A program made the position numbers and the translations under genes. Below, piece by piece: positions 1 through 7,326 of a stretch of DNA of 55,879 nt. Source of the stretch: Pseudomonas sp. BGr12 (GTDB lineage Bacteria; Pseudomonadota; Gammaproteobacteria; Pseudomonadales; Pseudomonadaceae); the NCBI RefSeq assembly GCF_030272895.1, contig NZ_JALRNF010000042.1:1-55879 (forward strand), in the 5' to 3' direction. The stretch's first letter is position 1, and the number at the start of each line of letters is the position of its first letter. Below the pieces are notes generated by a model. That model searched no databases. It saw only the letters and a program-made list of their open reading frames with translations, and was not told where the DNA came from.

Positions 1-125
1 GGGGGGCGGGGGGTCCCCCTGGGGGGTTTGGGGTGGGTTTTTTTGGGGCTGGTTTTGGGGGGCATCGGCGGGCGCCCCCCCCCCCCCGCCTCCTGGGGGG
101 GCCCCCCCCCGCGATGGGGTCGAAC
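1..125. other. Low-complexity poly-G/poly-C edge, probable assembly artefact
   Basis: The first 125 bases are runs of G, C and T with almost no A, including C runs of ten or more. Nothing in this stretch resembles the rest of the window in composition or coding pattern. It stops exactly where the stop codon of the first minus-strand gene begins. This is what unreliable contig ends look like. I see no gene or signal in it. Confidence 0.75.
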
Positions 126-1430
126 TCAGAACTGCCGCTCGCGATAGTCGATCAGGCTCGAGAACAGGGCAATCAGCAGCGCCGCGACGACAAAGAAGAT
201 CAAGGCGAAGAAATACTCGCCGGTGAACTGCACGATCAGGCCGATGACGATCGGCACCAGCACGCCTGCCATATTGCCGCAGAAGTTCATGGTCCCGCCC
301 AGCACCCCGGTGCGCGAAGGGCCGCCGATGATCGCCGGCAGGCACCAGTACATGCCGCACCAGCGGATGAAGAACATCGCCACGCACAGCAGGGTGATCA
401 CCGGGCCCGTGCGGCTGACGAAGGCGGCGGCCAGGATGCACGCGGCGGCGACCAGCGCCGAGCCACTGAACATCGCGCGCATCACAAGGTTTGGCGAGGC
501 GCCACTGGCGCGCCATTTGTCACCGATCCAGCCACCGATCAGCTCGCCGATGAAGCCGCACATGAAGATCAGGAAGGTCGCCCCGCCCATGGCCTTGATA
601 TCCAGGCCGTGGGCCTTGTGCAGGTAGCTGGGCATCCAGGTCAGCAAGCCGTAGAACACCGCGAGGATGCAGCTGTAGCCGGCGAACATGGCGAAGATCG
701 AGCGGTCCTTGAGCAGCACGCGCAAAGGGATGCTGGCCCTGGCGGCAGCGGCGTGGGCGCTGGCGTTGCCGTCGGTGATGTGGCGCAGCTCGGCCTCGTT
801 GACGCCCGGGTGTTCGCCAGGGTGGTTGCGGATGTACTTCCAGGCCAGGATGCCGGCCAGGATGGTGCCGACCCCGGCCACCACGAAGGCCAGGCGCCAG
901 GAGCCGAGCCAGGCGATCAGCCCGGAGATCAGGATCGCCCCCAGGGCGCTGCCCAGGGGCGCGCCGCCATCCACCAGCACGGCGCCGCGACCACGTTCGT
1001 TGGGGGTGAGCCAGGCGCCGTTGAGCTTGGCGCCGGCGGGCATGATCGGCGACTCGGCCACGCCCAGGCCGATGCGTGTGAGCAGCAACACCAGCCAGTT
1101 GTGCGAGGCCGCGCCGAGGGCCTGGAAGGCGCCCCAGGCGATGGTCGCGGCACCGATGATGCCGCGGGTGTGGAAGCGGTCCAGCAACAGGCCGCCGGGA
1201 ATCTGCATCAGCGCATACGACCAGAAGAACGCGCTGAGCATCAGCCCCTCCATGGCCGGCGTGAGGTTGAATTCCGGTGCGATCAGCGGCAGGGCCACCG
1301 ACAGCGAGGCGCGGTCGATGTAGTTGATCGCGGTGAGCAGCAACAGGATCAGGAAGATGCGCCAGCGCACCGTGGTCATGGGGGCATCGGTATCCAGCGC
1401 CAGGGCAGCCGGGGAGGAGGTGGTCTTCAT
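126..1430 (-). CDS. MFS transporter, anion:cation symporter (ACS) type
   Basis: Inner-membrane transporter of about 434 residues with some 12 hydrophobic segments. The N-terminal segment carries INYIDRASLSVALP, the usual first-helix signature of the ACS family (hexuronate, phthalate, tartrate-type permeases). The loop after helix 2 reads GGLLLDRFHTRG, matching the MFS motif A region. The family imports organic anions by proton symport; the substrate cannot be told. I chose the ATG at 1430 because a GAGCAC stretch precedes it. An upstream in-frame GTG at 1463 has no ribosome site. The gene is divergent from the iron dehydrogenase and shares its intergenic palindrome, so it probably imports the compound that operon degrades. 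The stop codon touches the corrupted window edge but the reading frame looks complete. Confidence 0.9.
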   Translation of the reverse strand: MKTTSSPAALALDTDAPMTTVRWRIFLILLLLTAINYIDRASLSVALPLIAPEFNLTPAMEGLMLSAFFWSYALMQIPGGLLLDRFHTRGIIGAATIAWGAFQALGAASHNWLVLLLTRIGLGVAESPIMPAGAKLNGAWLTPNERGRGAVLVDGGAPLGSALGAILISGLIAWLGSWRLAFVVAGVGTILAGILAWKYIRNHPGEHPGVNEAELRHITDGNASAHAAAARASIPLRVLLKDRSIFAMFAGYSCILAVFYGLLTWMPSYLHKAHGLDIKAMGGATFLIFMCGFIGELIGGWIGDKWRASGASPNLVMRAMFSGSALVAAACILAAAFVSRTGPVITLLCVAMFFIRWCGMYWCLPAIIGGPSRTGVLGGTMNFCGNMAGVLVPIVIGLIVQFTGEYFFALIFFVVAALLIALFSSLIDYRERQF

Positions 1431-1512
1431 CGCAGTGCTCGTTGTTGTGGTTATGGGAGGCACATCGGGGCCGTGTGCGCTGCGATTGTTCGAGCCCCCG
1501 GCAGGCTGCGGG

Positions 1513-1590
1513 TAATGAAAAGAGCTGATCCGCAGATAGCGCCAGCTTATCGATAAGCCTGGGTTATCCCCGGATCAGCTCTTTTCATTA
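1513..1590. promoter_or_regulatory. Nested 78-bp palindrome between divergent genes, putative operator
   Basis: Two perfect 20-bp inverted arms (1513-1532 and 1571-1590) surround a perfect 14-bp palindrome, GCTTATCGATAAGC (1545-1558). Both share the centre 1551.5. The bases between add partial symmetry (6 of 12 pairs), so 33 of 39 pairs match over the whole element. Weaker mirror similarity continues outward on both sides. The element lies about 82 bp from the transporter start and 102 bp from the dehydrogenase start, as expected of a shared operator or an inverted pair of promoters. Confidence 0.7.
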
Positions 1591-1692
1591 TCCGGCGCCC
1601 GCCCACCACCCTAGATTGCCCAGGCACGGCCCGCCGCGACGCATGGCGGGTTGAACAAGAACAACACGGCTCCACGTGCCCGAGGATCTTCC

Positions 1693-2856
1693 ATGAGCAA
1701 CTTCCGGTTTCATTTCCCCACCCTCGTCCAGTGCGGTGAAGGCCTGGCCAACCAGGCCGGCGCGCTGCTCAAGCCCCATGTGCAGGGCGCGCTGCTGGTG
1801 GTCACCGACCAGGGCCTGATCGACGCCGGTATCCTGGGCGGCTTCTTTGCCTCCCTGGAGCAGGCCGGTATCGACTACCACCTGTTCTCGGCGGTAGAGG
1901 CCAACCCCGGCACTGACGTCCTCGACGCTGCCGTGAGGCTGTTGCGCGAGCATGATTGCCAGGCGGTGATCGGCGTAGGCGGCGGCAGCAGCATCGACAC
2001 CGCCAAGGGCGTGGCCGCGATGGCCACCAACCCGGGCAACATTCTCGACTACGAGGGCTACGACCGGCTGGTCAACCCGCCACTGCCGATCTTCGCCATC
2101 CCGACCACCGCTGGCACCGGCAGTGAGTGCACCGCTTCCACGGTGTTCACCAACCAGCAGACCCTGTTCAAGACGGTGATCATCAGCCCGCAGCTGTTCC
2201 CGCGCCTGGCGATCCTCGACCCGGCGCTGACCCTCAAGCTGCCGCCCTCGATTACCGCCGCTACCGGCATGGACGCGCTGACCCACGCGATCGAGTCCTA
2301 TGTCTCGCGCCAGGCCAACCCGATCAGCCAGGCCATGGCCCTGCAGGCGATCCGGCTGATCGCCGGCAACCTCGAAACGTGCTATTTCGTCGGCGAAGAC
2401 ATGGCCGCCCGCGAGCAGATGCTGCTGGGTTCGTTCCTGGCCGGGGTGGCCTTTTCCCAGTCCAAGCTGGGCAACGTCCACGCGATCTCCCACACCTTCG
2501 GTGGCGTGTTCAACATCCCCCACGGCATCGCCAACGCCGCGCTGCTGCCTTATGTGATCCAGTTCAACCTGCCGGCCTGCCCGGAGCGTTTTCGCGACAT
2601 CGCCATCGCCCTGGGCGCTGATGTCACCGGCATGAGTGTGGAGCAGGCCGCAGCCTGCACCGTGGCGCGGGTGGTGGCGCTGAACCGCGCCATGGGCATT
2701 CCCGGCACCATTCGCGAACTGGGTGTGGACCTTGAGTACCTGGCGCAAATGGTCAGCGACTCCATGCGCAGCGGCAACATCCGGGTCAACCCGCGCCTGA
2801 CCACGGCCCGCGATGTCGAGCGGCTGATCACCGATGCCTACCACGGCAACCTCTGA
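1693..2856 (+). CDS. Iron-containing (group III) alcohol dehydrogenase
   Basis: Protein of 387 residues, the standard length for Fe-dependent alcohol dehydrogenases, which oxidise alcohols or reduce aldehydes with NAD(P). The NAD-binding GGGSSIDTAKG motif and the PTTAGTGSE motif are intact. The metal ligands expected from the FucO-type family are all present: D194, H198, H263 and H277. The start is the ATG after GAGGATCTTCC. It is the first gene of a plus-strand group with the NIPSNAP and SDR genes. A hairpin without a T-run at 2871-2892 separates it from the next gene. The substrate is unknown; maleylacetate reductase-like activity is an alternative within the superfamily, but overall similarity to the two dehydrogenases at 43459-45778 favours an alcohol dehydrogenase. 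Confidence 0.93.
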   Translation: MSNFRFHFPTLVQCGEGLANQAGALLKPHVQGALLVVTDQGLIDAGILGGFFASLEQAGIDYHLFSAVEANPGTDVLDAAVRLLREHDCQAVIGVGGGSSIDTAKGVAAMATNPGNILDYEGYDRLVNPPLPIFAIPTTAGTGSECTASTVFTNQQTLFKTVIISPQLFPRLAILDPALTLKLPPSITAATGMDALTHAIESYVSRQANPISQAMALQAIRLIAGNLETCYFVGEDMAAREQMLLGSFLAGVAFSQSKLGNVHAISHTFGGVFNIPHGIANAALLPYVIQFNLPACPERFRDIAIALGADVTGMSVEQAAACTVARVVALNRAMGIPGTIRELGVDLEYLAQMVSDSMRSGNIRVNPRLTTARDVERLITDAYHGNL

Positions 2857-2870
2857 CCCCCTAAACCCCT

Positions 2871-2892
2871 GCGTGCCCGACGACGGGCACGC
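2871..2892 (+). other. Intercistronic hairpin
   Basis: GCGTGCCCG and CGGGCACGC form a perfect 9-bp stem with a 4-nt loop in the 56-nt gap between the dehydrogenase and the NIPSNAP gene. No T-run follows, so it is unlikely to be an intrinsic terminator. It may set relative mRNA stability within the operon. Confidence 0.5.
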
Positions 2893-2912
2893 CTGTCCAG
2901 GAAGTGCTGTCC

Positions 2913-3227
2913 ATGTTCTATGAAATGCGTACCTACACCCTGCACATCGGCAAGATGAAGGAGTACCTCGAACACTTCGAAAAAGAAGGCCTGCCGGTGA
3001 TCTCGCGCTACACCACCCTGGTGGGCTGGTGGTACACCGAGATTGGCGAACTCAACCAGGTGGTGCACATCTGGGCCTATGAGAGCCTGGACGAGCGCAT
3101 CCAGCGCCGCGCCGCGCTGTACGACGACCGCGACTGGCTTGAGCGCTTCATTCCCAAGGCCTTCCCCATGCTGGTGCGCATGGAGTCCAAGCTGCTGATG
3201 CCGGCGGCATTCTCGCCGATCAAATGA
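2913..3227 (+). CDS. NIPSNAP family protein
   Basis: Small protein of 104 residues opening with MFYEMRTYTLHIGKM, the typical start of a NIPSNAP dimeric alpha/beta-barrel domain, and ending with a conserved family-like PKAFPMLVRM stretch. Bacterial NIPSNAP proteins sit in catabolic operons, but their chemistry is poorly defined. AGGAAG at 2899 places the start at the ATG 2913 rather than the in-frame GTG at 2904. It lies between an alcohol dehydrogenase and an SDR, so a role in the same degradation route is likely. The stop codon lies inside a hairpin followed by a short T-rich stretch. Confidence 0.88.
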   Translation: MFYEMRTYTLHIGKMKEYLEHFEKEGLPVISRYTTLVGWWYTEIGELNQVVHIWAYESLDERIQRRAALYDDRDWLERFIPKAFPMLVRMESKLLMPAAFSPIK

Positions 3228-3234
3228 TCGGCGA
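3213..3234 (+). terminator. Hairpin overlapping the NIPSNAP stop codon
   Basis: TCGCCGATCA and TGATCGGCGA form a perfect 10-bp inverted repeat with a 2-nt spacer, followed by TTTCCTT. The TGA stop is the first triplet of the right arm. It could be a weak intrinsic terminator reducing readthrough into the SDR gene 63 bp downstream. Confidence 0.45.
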
Positions 3235-3297
3235 TTTCCTTGTCACAGGAGCGCTACACGCGAGTACCCTGATGACTCACTCAACATGGAGCCGATC

Positions 3298-4083
3298 ATG
3301 GATCTAGGTATCAACGGCCGCTGGGCCATTGTCTGCGCCGCCAGCCAGGGGCTGGGCAAGGGCTGCGCCGAAGCCCTGGCGGGCGCGGGCGTCAACCTGG
3401 TGATCAATGCGCGTACCGCTGCCACCCTGGAGCAGACGGCGGCCGAGCTGCGTGGTCGCTTCCCGGCCATCGAGGTGCGCACGGTGGTGGGCGATGTGGC
3501 CGAACCTGGGGTGCGCCAGGCCCTGCTGGGCGCCTGCCCGCAGGTCGACATCCTGGTCAACAATGCCGGCGGCCCGCCACCCGGGGACTTTCGTGACTGG
3601 GAGCGGGAGGACTGGCTCAAGGCGCTGGACGCCAACATGCTCACACCTATCGAGCTGATCAAGGCGGTGGTGGACGGCATGGCCGAGCGCGGTTTTGGCC
3701 GGGTGGTAAACATCACCTCCGGTGCAGTGAAGGCGCCGATCGACATCCTCGGGTTGTCCAATGGCGCCCGTAGCGGTCTGACCGGTTTCATCGCAGGTCT
3801 TGCTCGCCAGCAACGCCTGGCCGGACGCAACGTGACGCTGAACAACCTGCTGCCAGGTGCGTTCGACACCGCACGGCTGCAGAAGACCCTGCAGGCCGCC
3901 AGCCAGGCCGGCGGTGACCTGCAGGCGACCACCCAGGCACGCCGCCAGGCGATTCCGGCGGCGCGGTTCGGCAAGGCCGAGGAGTTCGGGGCGTATTGCG
4001 CGTTCCTGTGCAGCGCCCATGGCGGGTACATCACCGGGCAGAACCTGCTGATCGATGGCGGGGCTTATCCGGGGACATTCTGA
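3298..4083 (+). CDS. SDR-family oxidoreductase lacking the catalytic Tyr/Lys
   Basis: Protein of 261 residues with a Rossmann fold of the short-chain dehydrogenase family. The nucleotide loop ASQGLGKG and the VNNAGG motif are intact, as is the active-site serine S141. At the positions of the catalytic YxxxK motif (13 and 17 residues after the serine) it has S154 and R158. This matches a known SDR subgroup annotated as 3-oxoacyl-ACP reductase-like that naturally lacks the tetrad. The start is ATG 3298, preceded by GGAG; an ATG at 3286 is in frame but has no ribosome site. It may use a different catalytic scheme or only bind a ligand. It converges on the SDR gene at 4150, separated by a REP hairpin. 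Confidence 0.9.
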   Translation: MDLGINGRWAIVCAASQGLGKGCAEALAGAGVNLVINARTAATLEQTAAELRGRFPAIEVRTVVGDVAEPGVRQALLGACPQVDILVNNAGGPPPGDFRDWEREDWLKALDANMLTPIELIKAVVDGMAERGFGRVVNITSGAVKAPIDILGLSNGARSGLTGFIAGLARQQRLAGRNVTLNNLLPGAFDTARLQKTLQAASQAGGDLQATTQARRQAIPAARFGKAEEFGAYCAFLCSAHGGYITGQNLLIDGGAYPGTF

Positions 4084-4090
4084 GAAAGCT

Positions 4091-4145
4091 ATCGCGGGGC
4101 AAGCCCGCTCCTACAGGGGACGTAGGAGCGGGCTTGCCCCGCGAT
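4091..4145. repeat. REP pair forming a perfect hairpin
   Basis: Two perfect 24-bp inverted copies of the P. putida-type REP (core GCGGGGCAAGCCCGC) at 4091-4114 and 4122-4145 are separated by 7 nt. The pair fills the gap between convergent SDR genes, where it can stop transcription from both sides. Further copies occur at 24759 and 47817-47904. Confidence 0.9.
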
Positions 4146-4149
4146 GAGG

Positions 4150-4947
4150 TCAGATCGCCAGACTGTCGACCACCCCACCATCGACCCGCAACGCCGCGCC
4201 GGTGGTAGCGGAGGAGAAAGGCGAGGCGAGGTACACCACCAGGTGGGCGACTTCGTCGACCTCGGCCGCACGCTGGATGATCGAGCTCGGACGGGCGGTG
4301 CGCACGAAGTGGTCGGCCTCTTCGCGGATGCTGCGCCCGGAGGCCTTGGCGGCGTCGGCCACCATGGCGGCGACACCATCGGTCAGGGTCGGTCCGGGCA
4401 GTACCGCGTTGACGGTGACGCCAGTGCCCGCCAAACGCTTGGCCAGACCGTGGGAGACAGCGAGGTTGGCGCTCTTGGTCACGCCGTAGTTGATCATGTC
4501 GGCAGGGATGGCCACGCCTGATTCGGAGGAAATGAACAGGATCCGTCCCCAGCCTTTCTCGACCATTCCCGGGGCGTAATGGCGCGCCAGGCGCACACCG
4601 GACAGTACGTTGGTTTCGTAGAAGCGGGCCCACTCGCTGTCGGCTGCCTCGAAGAAGTCGACGTTGTCGTAGATGCCCAGGTTGTTGACCAGGATGTCGG
4701 CCGCGGGGTGGGCGGCGAACAGGGTTTGGGCACCGGCGGCGGTACCCAGGTCGGCGATCAAACCATGCACCTGGCCACGTCCGCCCTGGGCGCTCAGTTC
4801 GGCCAGGGCGGCGTCCACCGATTTCTGGCTGCGGCCGGCGATGACCACGTCGGCATGGGCGCGGGCCAGGCCGCGGGCGATGGCCAGGCCGATACCGCCG
4901 GTCGAGCCGCTGATGATGGCGGTGCGTCCGCCGAGGTCGATGTTCAT
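4150..4947 (-). CDS. SDR-family oxidoreductase
   Basis: Protein of 265 residues. The cofactor loop SGSTGGIG, the VNNLG motif and a complete catalytic set (serine in FISSES, then YGVTK with Tyr and Lys) indicate an active NAD(P)-dependent short-chain dehydrogenase/reductase. The C-terminal TTGAALRVDGG is the usual end of the family. The ATG at 4947 is preceded by AGGAG. It follows the LysR gene on the same strand with an 86-bp gap holding a GTCTAA/TTAGAC inverted repeat, so it may have its own promoter. In contrast to the convergent SDR, all catalytic residues are retained. The substrate is unknown. Confidence 0.92.
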   Translation of the reverse strand: MNIDLGGRTAIISGSTGGIGLAIARGLARAHADVVIAGRSQKSVDAALAELSAQGGRGQVHGLIADLGTAAGAQTLFAAHPAADILVNNLGIYDNVDFFEAADSEWARFYETNVLSGVRLARHYAPGMVEKGWGRILFISSESGVAIPADMINYGVTKSANLAVSHGLAKRLAGTGVTVNAVLPGPTLTDGVAAMVADAAKASGRSIREEADHFVRTARPSSIIQRAAEVDEVAHLVVYLASPFSSATTGAALRVDGGVVDSLAI

Positions 4948-4999
4948 GGAAAGGCTCCTGTGGTTGAGTTGCATCGATGGGAGCCATGCTAGTGAGGCG

Positions 5000-5028
5000 G
5001 TCTAAGACTGTAAAAGACGGAATTAGAC
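5000..5028. promoter_or_regulatory. Inverted repeat upstream of SDR gene
   Basis: GTCTAA (5000-5005) and TTAGAC (5023-5028) form a perfect 6-bp dyad separated by 17 nt, just upstream of the minus-strand SDR. It lies beside the end of a LysR gene and could be that regulator's site. The arms are short, so chance is possible. Confidence 0.35.
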
Positions 5029-5033
5029 TGAGT

Positions 5034-5945
5034 TCAGACCTCTGGGGTCTTTTCGGCCAGCGCCAGCACCCGCTCGCGAAATACGCCCACGATCGGCCGC
5101 AGGTCTACCCGATGCCAGGCCGCCCACAGCCGCACGCAAGGCCTGAACCAGTCTAGCTGGCGCAGCACCACCGTGGGGCCGGCACTGGCCGACAGGCTGC
5201 TTTGCACCATGGCCAGGCCCAGCCCGGCCGACACCAGCCCGAGCACGCTCAACGGGTCGGTCGCCTCCAGCGACAGGCGCGGGGTGAAGCCGGCATCGGC
5301 GCAGCGGGCGATGAAGTCATCGCGCTTGTTGATCTGGTCGGGCTGGCCGCCGGTGATGATCCACTCCTGTTCATGCAGGTCGGCGGGGGTCAGCTCGGCG
5401 CGGCTCGCCAGCGGGTGCTCGGCGGGGATGGCCAGCAGCATGGGATCTTCAAGCACTGGCTGGGCCAGCAGGTCGGGGTCGTTGGCAGGCGGTGGCTCAC
5501 AGACCAGGGCGATGTCCAGGCTGCGCTGGCGCAGGCCTTCGAACTGCTCGCCCGGGGTCATGTTGTAGAGGGCGATATGGATCTGCGGACGTTCGCCGCG
5601 GATCGCCCGCACCGCGCCGGGCAGCACGCCGGCATGGATGGCGTGGTTGACGTAGCCGATGCACAGGCCGCCTTCCTCGCCACGGCCCAGGCGCTTGCCC
5701 AGCGACTCCAGGCGCTCGGCGTGCTTGAGCAGGCCGCGCGCCTCGGACAGGAAGGTGCGCCCGTCGGCGGTCAGGAACAGGCGCTGGTTGCGCCGTTCGA
5801 ACAGGGCAAGGCCCAGGTTGTCCTCGAGCTGGGCGATCTGCCGGCTCAGGGGCGATTGGGAGATATGCAGCTGCTCCGCCGCGCGGCCGACGTTCTCACA
5901 TTCGGCGACGGCGACGAAGTAGCGCAACTGACGTAGATCTTGCAT
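5034..5945 (-). CDS. LysR-family transcriptional regulator
   Basis: Protein of 303 residues with an N-terminal winged helix-turn-helix (LRYFVAVAECENVGRAAEQL, then HISQSPLSRQIAQLE) and a C-terminal periplasmic-binding-protein-like effector domain, both of family length. GGAGG precedes the ATG at 5945. It sits between the MFS exporter (59 bp upstream) and an SDR on the same strand, and probably regulates one or both. A 9-bp inverted repeat at 5956-5989 ends next to its ribosome site, which could couple its expression to readthrough from the transporter or to autoregulation. The helix-turn-helix resembles the CatR/BenM-like branch, but the effector cannot be predicted. Confidence 0.94.
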   Translation of the reverse strand: MQDLRQLRYFVAVAECENVGRAAEQLHISQSPLSRQIAQLEDNLGLALFERRNQRLFLTADGRTFLSEARGLLKHAERLESLGKRLGRGEEGGLCIGYVNHAIHAGVLPGAVRAIRGERPQIHIALYNMTPGEQFEGLRQRSLDIALVCEPPPANDPDLLAQPVLEDPMLLAIPAEHPLASRAELTPADLHEQEWIITGGQPDQINKRDDFIARCADAGFTPRLSLEATDPLSVLGLVSAGLGLAMVQSSLSASAGPTVVLRQLDWFRPCVRLWAAWHRVDLRPIVGVFRERVLALAEKTPEV

Positions 5946-5955
5946 GGAACCTCCA

Positions 5956-5989
5956 GGGGACTGCTCCACGTTTTACCCGGGCAGTCCCC
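5956..5989. promoter_or_regulatory. Inverted repeat next to the LysR ribosome site
   Basis: GGGGACTGC and GCAGTCCCC are perfect 9-bp arms with a 16-nt spacer in the 59-bp gap between the MFS and LysR genes. On the minus strand the second arm leads straight into the GGAGG ribosome site. It may be a terminator of the transporter gene, an operator, or a structure limiting LysR translation. Confidence 0.5.
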
Positions 5990-6004
5990 ACTTGGCTAGC
6001 CTGT

Positions 6005-7177
6005 TCAGGCGGTTTCGCCCAGTGCCTTGGCCGCGGCCTTGTCGCGCCCGCCCAGCCACACCAGCAACAAGCCGCCCGCGGCCAGCAGGCCGCCGGCGAC
6101 CGGAATGGCCGCATAGCCCAGGTCCAGGCTGATGACCGCGCCACCCAGCGCCGCGCCTACCGCGTTGCCGAGGTTGAACGCACCGACGTTGATCGAGGAG
6201 GCCAGGCCCGGGGCCTCGGCGGCGGCGATCATCACGCGCATCTGTAGCGGTGGTACCACGGCGAAGGTAAACACGCCCCACACCAGCAAGGCCAGGGCGG
6301 CGCCCAGGTGACTGCCCAGCACCAGCGGCATCAGCACCATGATCAAGGCCAGCACGCCGAGGAAGATCCGCGCCGAGCCGTCCAGCGACCAGTCGGCCAG
6401 GCGACCGCCGAGGCTGTTGCCGATGGTGAAGCCTACGCCGATCAGCACCAGGCCCAGGGTGACGAAACTGTCCGAGGCGCCGGTCAGTTCGGCCAGCACC
6501 GGGGCTACGTAGGTGTACAGGGTGAACATGGCGCCGGCGCCGAGCACGGTGGTGGCTAAGGCCTGCAGCACGTTCGGCCGGGCGATCACCGCCAGTTCGC
6601 GGCGTACATCGGGCACGCTGCCGCGCTCACCCTTGGGCAGGGCGTACCACAGCGCGGCCATGGCCAGGATGCCGAGCAGCGCAGTGCCGGCAAAGGCCAG
6701 GCGCCAGCCGACCTGCTGGCCGATCCAGGTGGCGGCCGGCACACCGCCGATGTTGGCGATGGTCAGGCCCATGAACATGGTGGCGATGGCGCTCGCCTGT
6801 TTCTCACGGGGCACCACGCTGGCCGCCACCACCGCACCCAGGCCGAAGAAGGCGCCGTGGTTGAGGCTGGTGACCAGGCGCGAGGCGAGCAGGGTGGCAT
6901 AGCCTGGCGACAGGGCCGAGAGCAGGTTGCCGAGGGTGAAGATGGCCATCAGCGCGATCAGCGCACCGCGCTTGCCGAAGCGGCTGAACAGCAAGGTCAT
7001 GATCGGTGCGCCGAGCATCACGCCGACGGCATAGGCCGTCACCAGCATGCCGGCGCTGGGGATGCTGACGCCGACGCCATCGGCGATCACCGGCAGCAGG
7101 CCCATGGGGGCGAATTCGGTGGTACCGATGCCGAAGGCACCGATGGCCAGGGCGAACAGGACGTGTCCGGGTTTCAT
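6005..7177 (-). CDS. MFS transporter, DHA1 (AraJ/YdhP-like) type
   Basis: Inner-membrane protein of 390 residues with about 12 hydrophobic helices. The N-terminal FALAIGAFGIGTTEFAPMGL is the hallmark of the DHA1 subgroup containing AraJ, PbuE and chloramphenicol-type exporters, so efflux is more likely than uptake. The start is the ATG at 7177 with GGAG upstream; a TTG just before it is in frame. The upstream gap contains a 16-bp motif (7291-7306) that recurs upstream of the cyclase gene, which suggests shared regulation. It lies immediately upstream of the LysR gene. Confidence 0.92.
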   Translation of the reverse strand: MKPGHVLFALAIGAFGIGTTEFAPMGLLPVIADGVGVSIPSAGMLVTAYAVGVMLGAPIMTLLFSRFGKRGALIALMAIFTLGNLLSALSPGYATLLASRLVTSLNHGAFFGLGAVVAASVVPREKQASAIATMFMGLTIANIGGVPAATWIGQQVGWRLAFAGTALLGILAMAALWYALPKGERGSVPDVRRELAVIARPNVLQALATTVLGAGAMFTLYTYVAPVLAELTGASDSFVTLGLVLIGVGFTIGNSLGGRLADWSLDGSARIFLGVLALIMVLMPLVLGSHLGAALALLVWGVFTFAVVPPLQMRVMIAAAEAPGLASSINVGAFNLGNAVGAALGGAVISLDLGYAAIPVAGGLLAAGGLLLVWLGGRDKAAAKALGETA

Positions 7178-7290
7178 CAAGGGGCTCCAGGGGGGCGGAT
7201 TCGGTCAGAGGGCCTTCCATTTGCGGGAAGGCCATTTCGGATGCGTGCAGTATCGCCACCTTGCGGGGGTGGATTAAGTCACGGCCGCGC

Positions 7291-7306
7291 CAATGACCTT
7301 TGCCTG
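7291..7306 (-). promoter_or_regulatory. Shared upstream motif, copy 1
   Basis: On the minus strand this reads CAGGCAAAGGTCATTG, about 114 bp upstream of the MFS start. The same 16-mer with one mismatch lies upstream of the cyclase gene. It is a candidate regulator site common to both genes. Confidence 0.4.
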
Positions 7307-7326
7307 CACGTCACGAATCGCTGAAA

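Noticed and set aside
33..1556. Long open frame on the plus strand opposite the first MFS gene
   Set aside because: Its predicted protein is a low-complexity mix of His, Gln, Arg and Ala typical of antisense frames in high-GC DNA, and it runs into the corrupted edge.
1588..2844. Minus-strand 418-codon frame opposite the first Fe-dehydrogenase
   Set aside because: Shadow frame; the plus-strand protein keeps all four iron ligands and both cofactor motifs.
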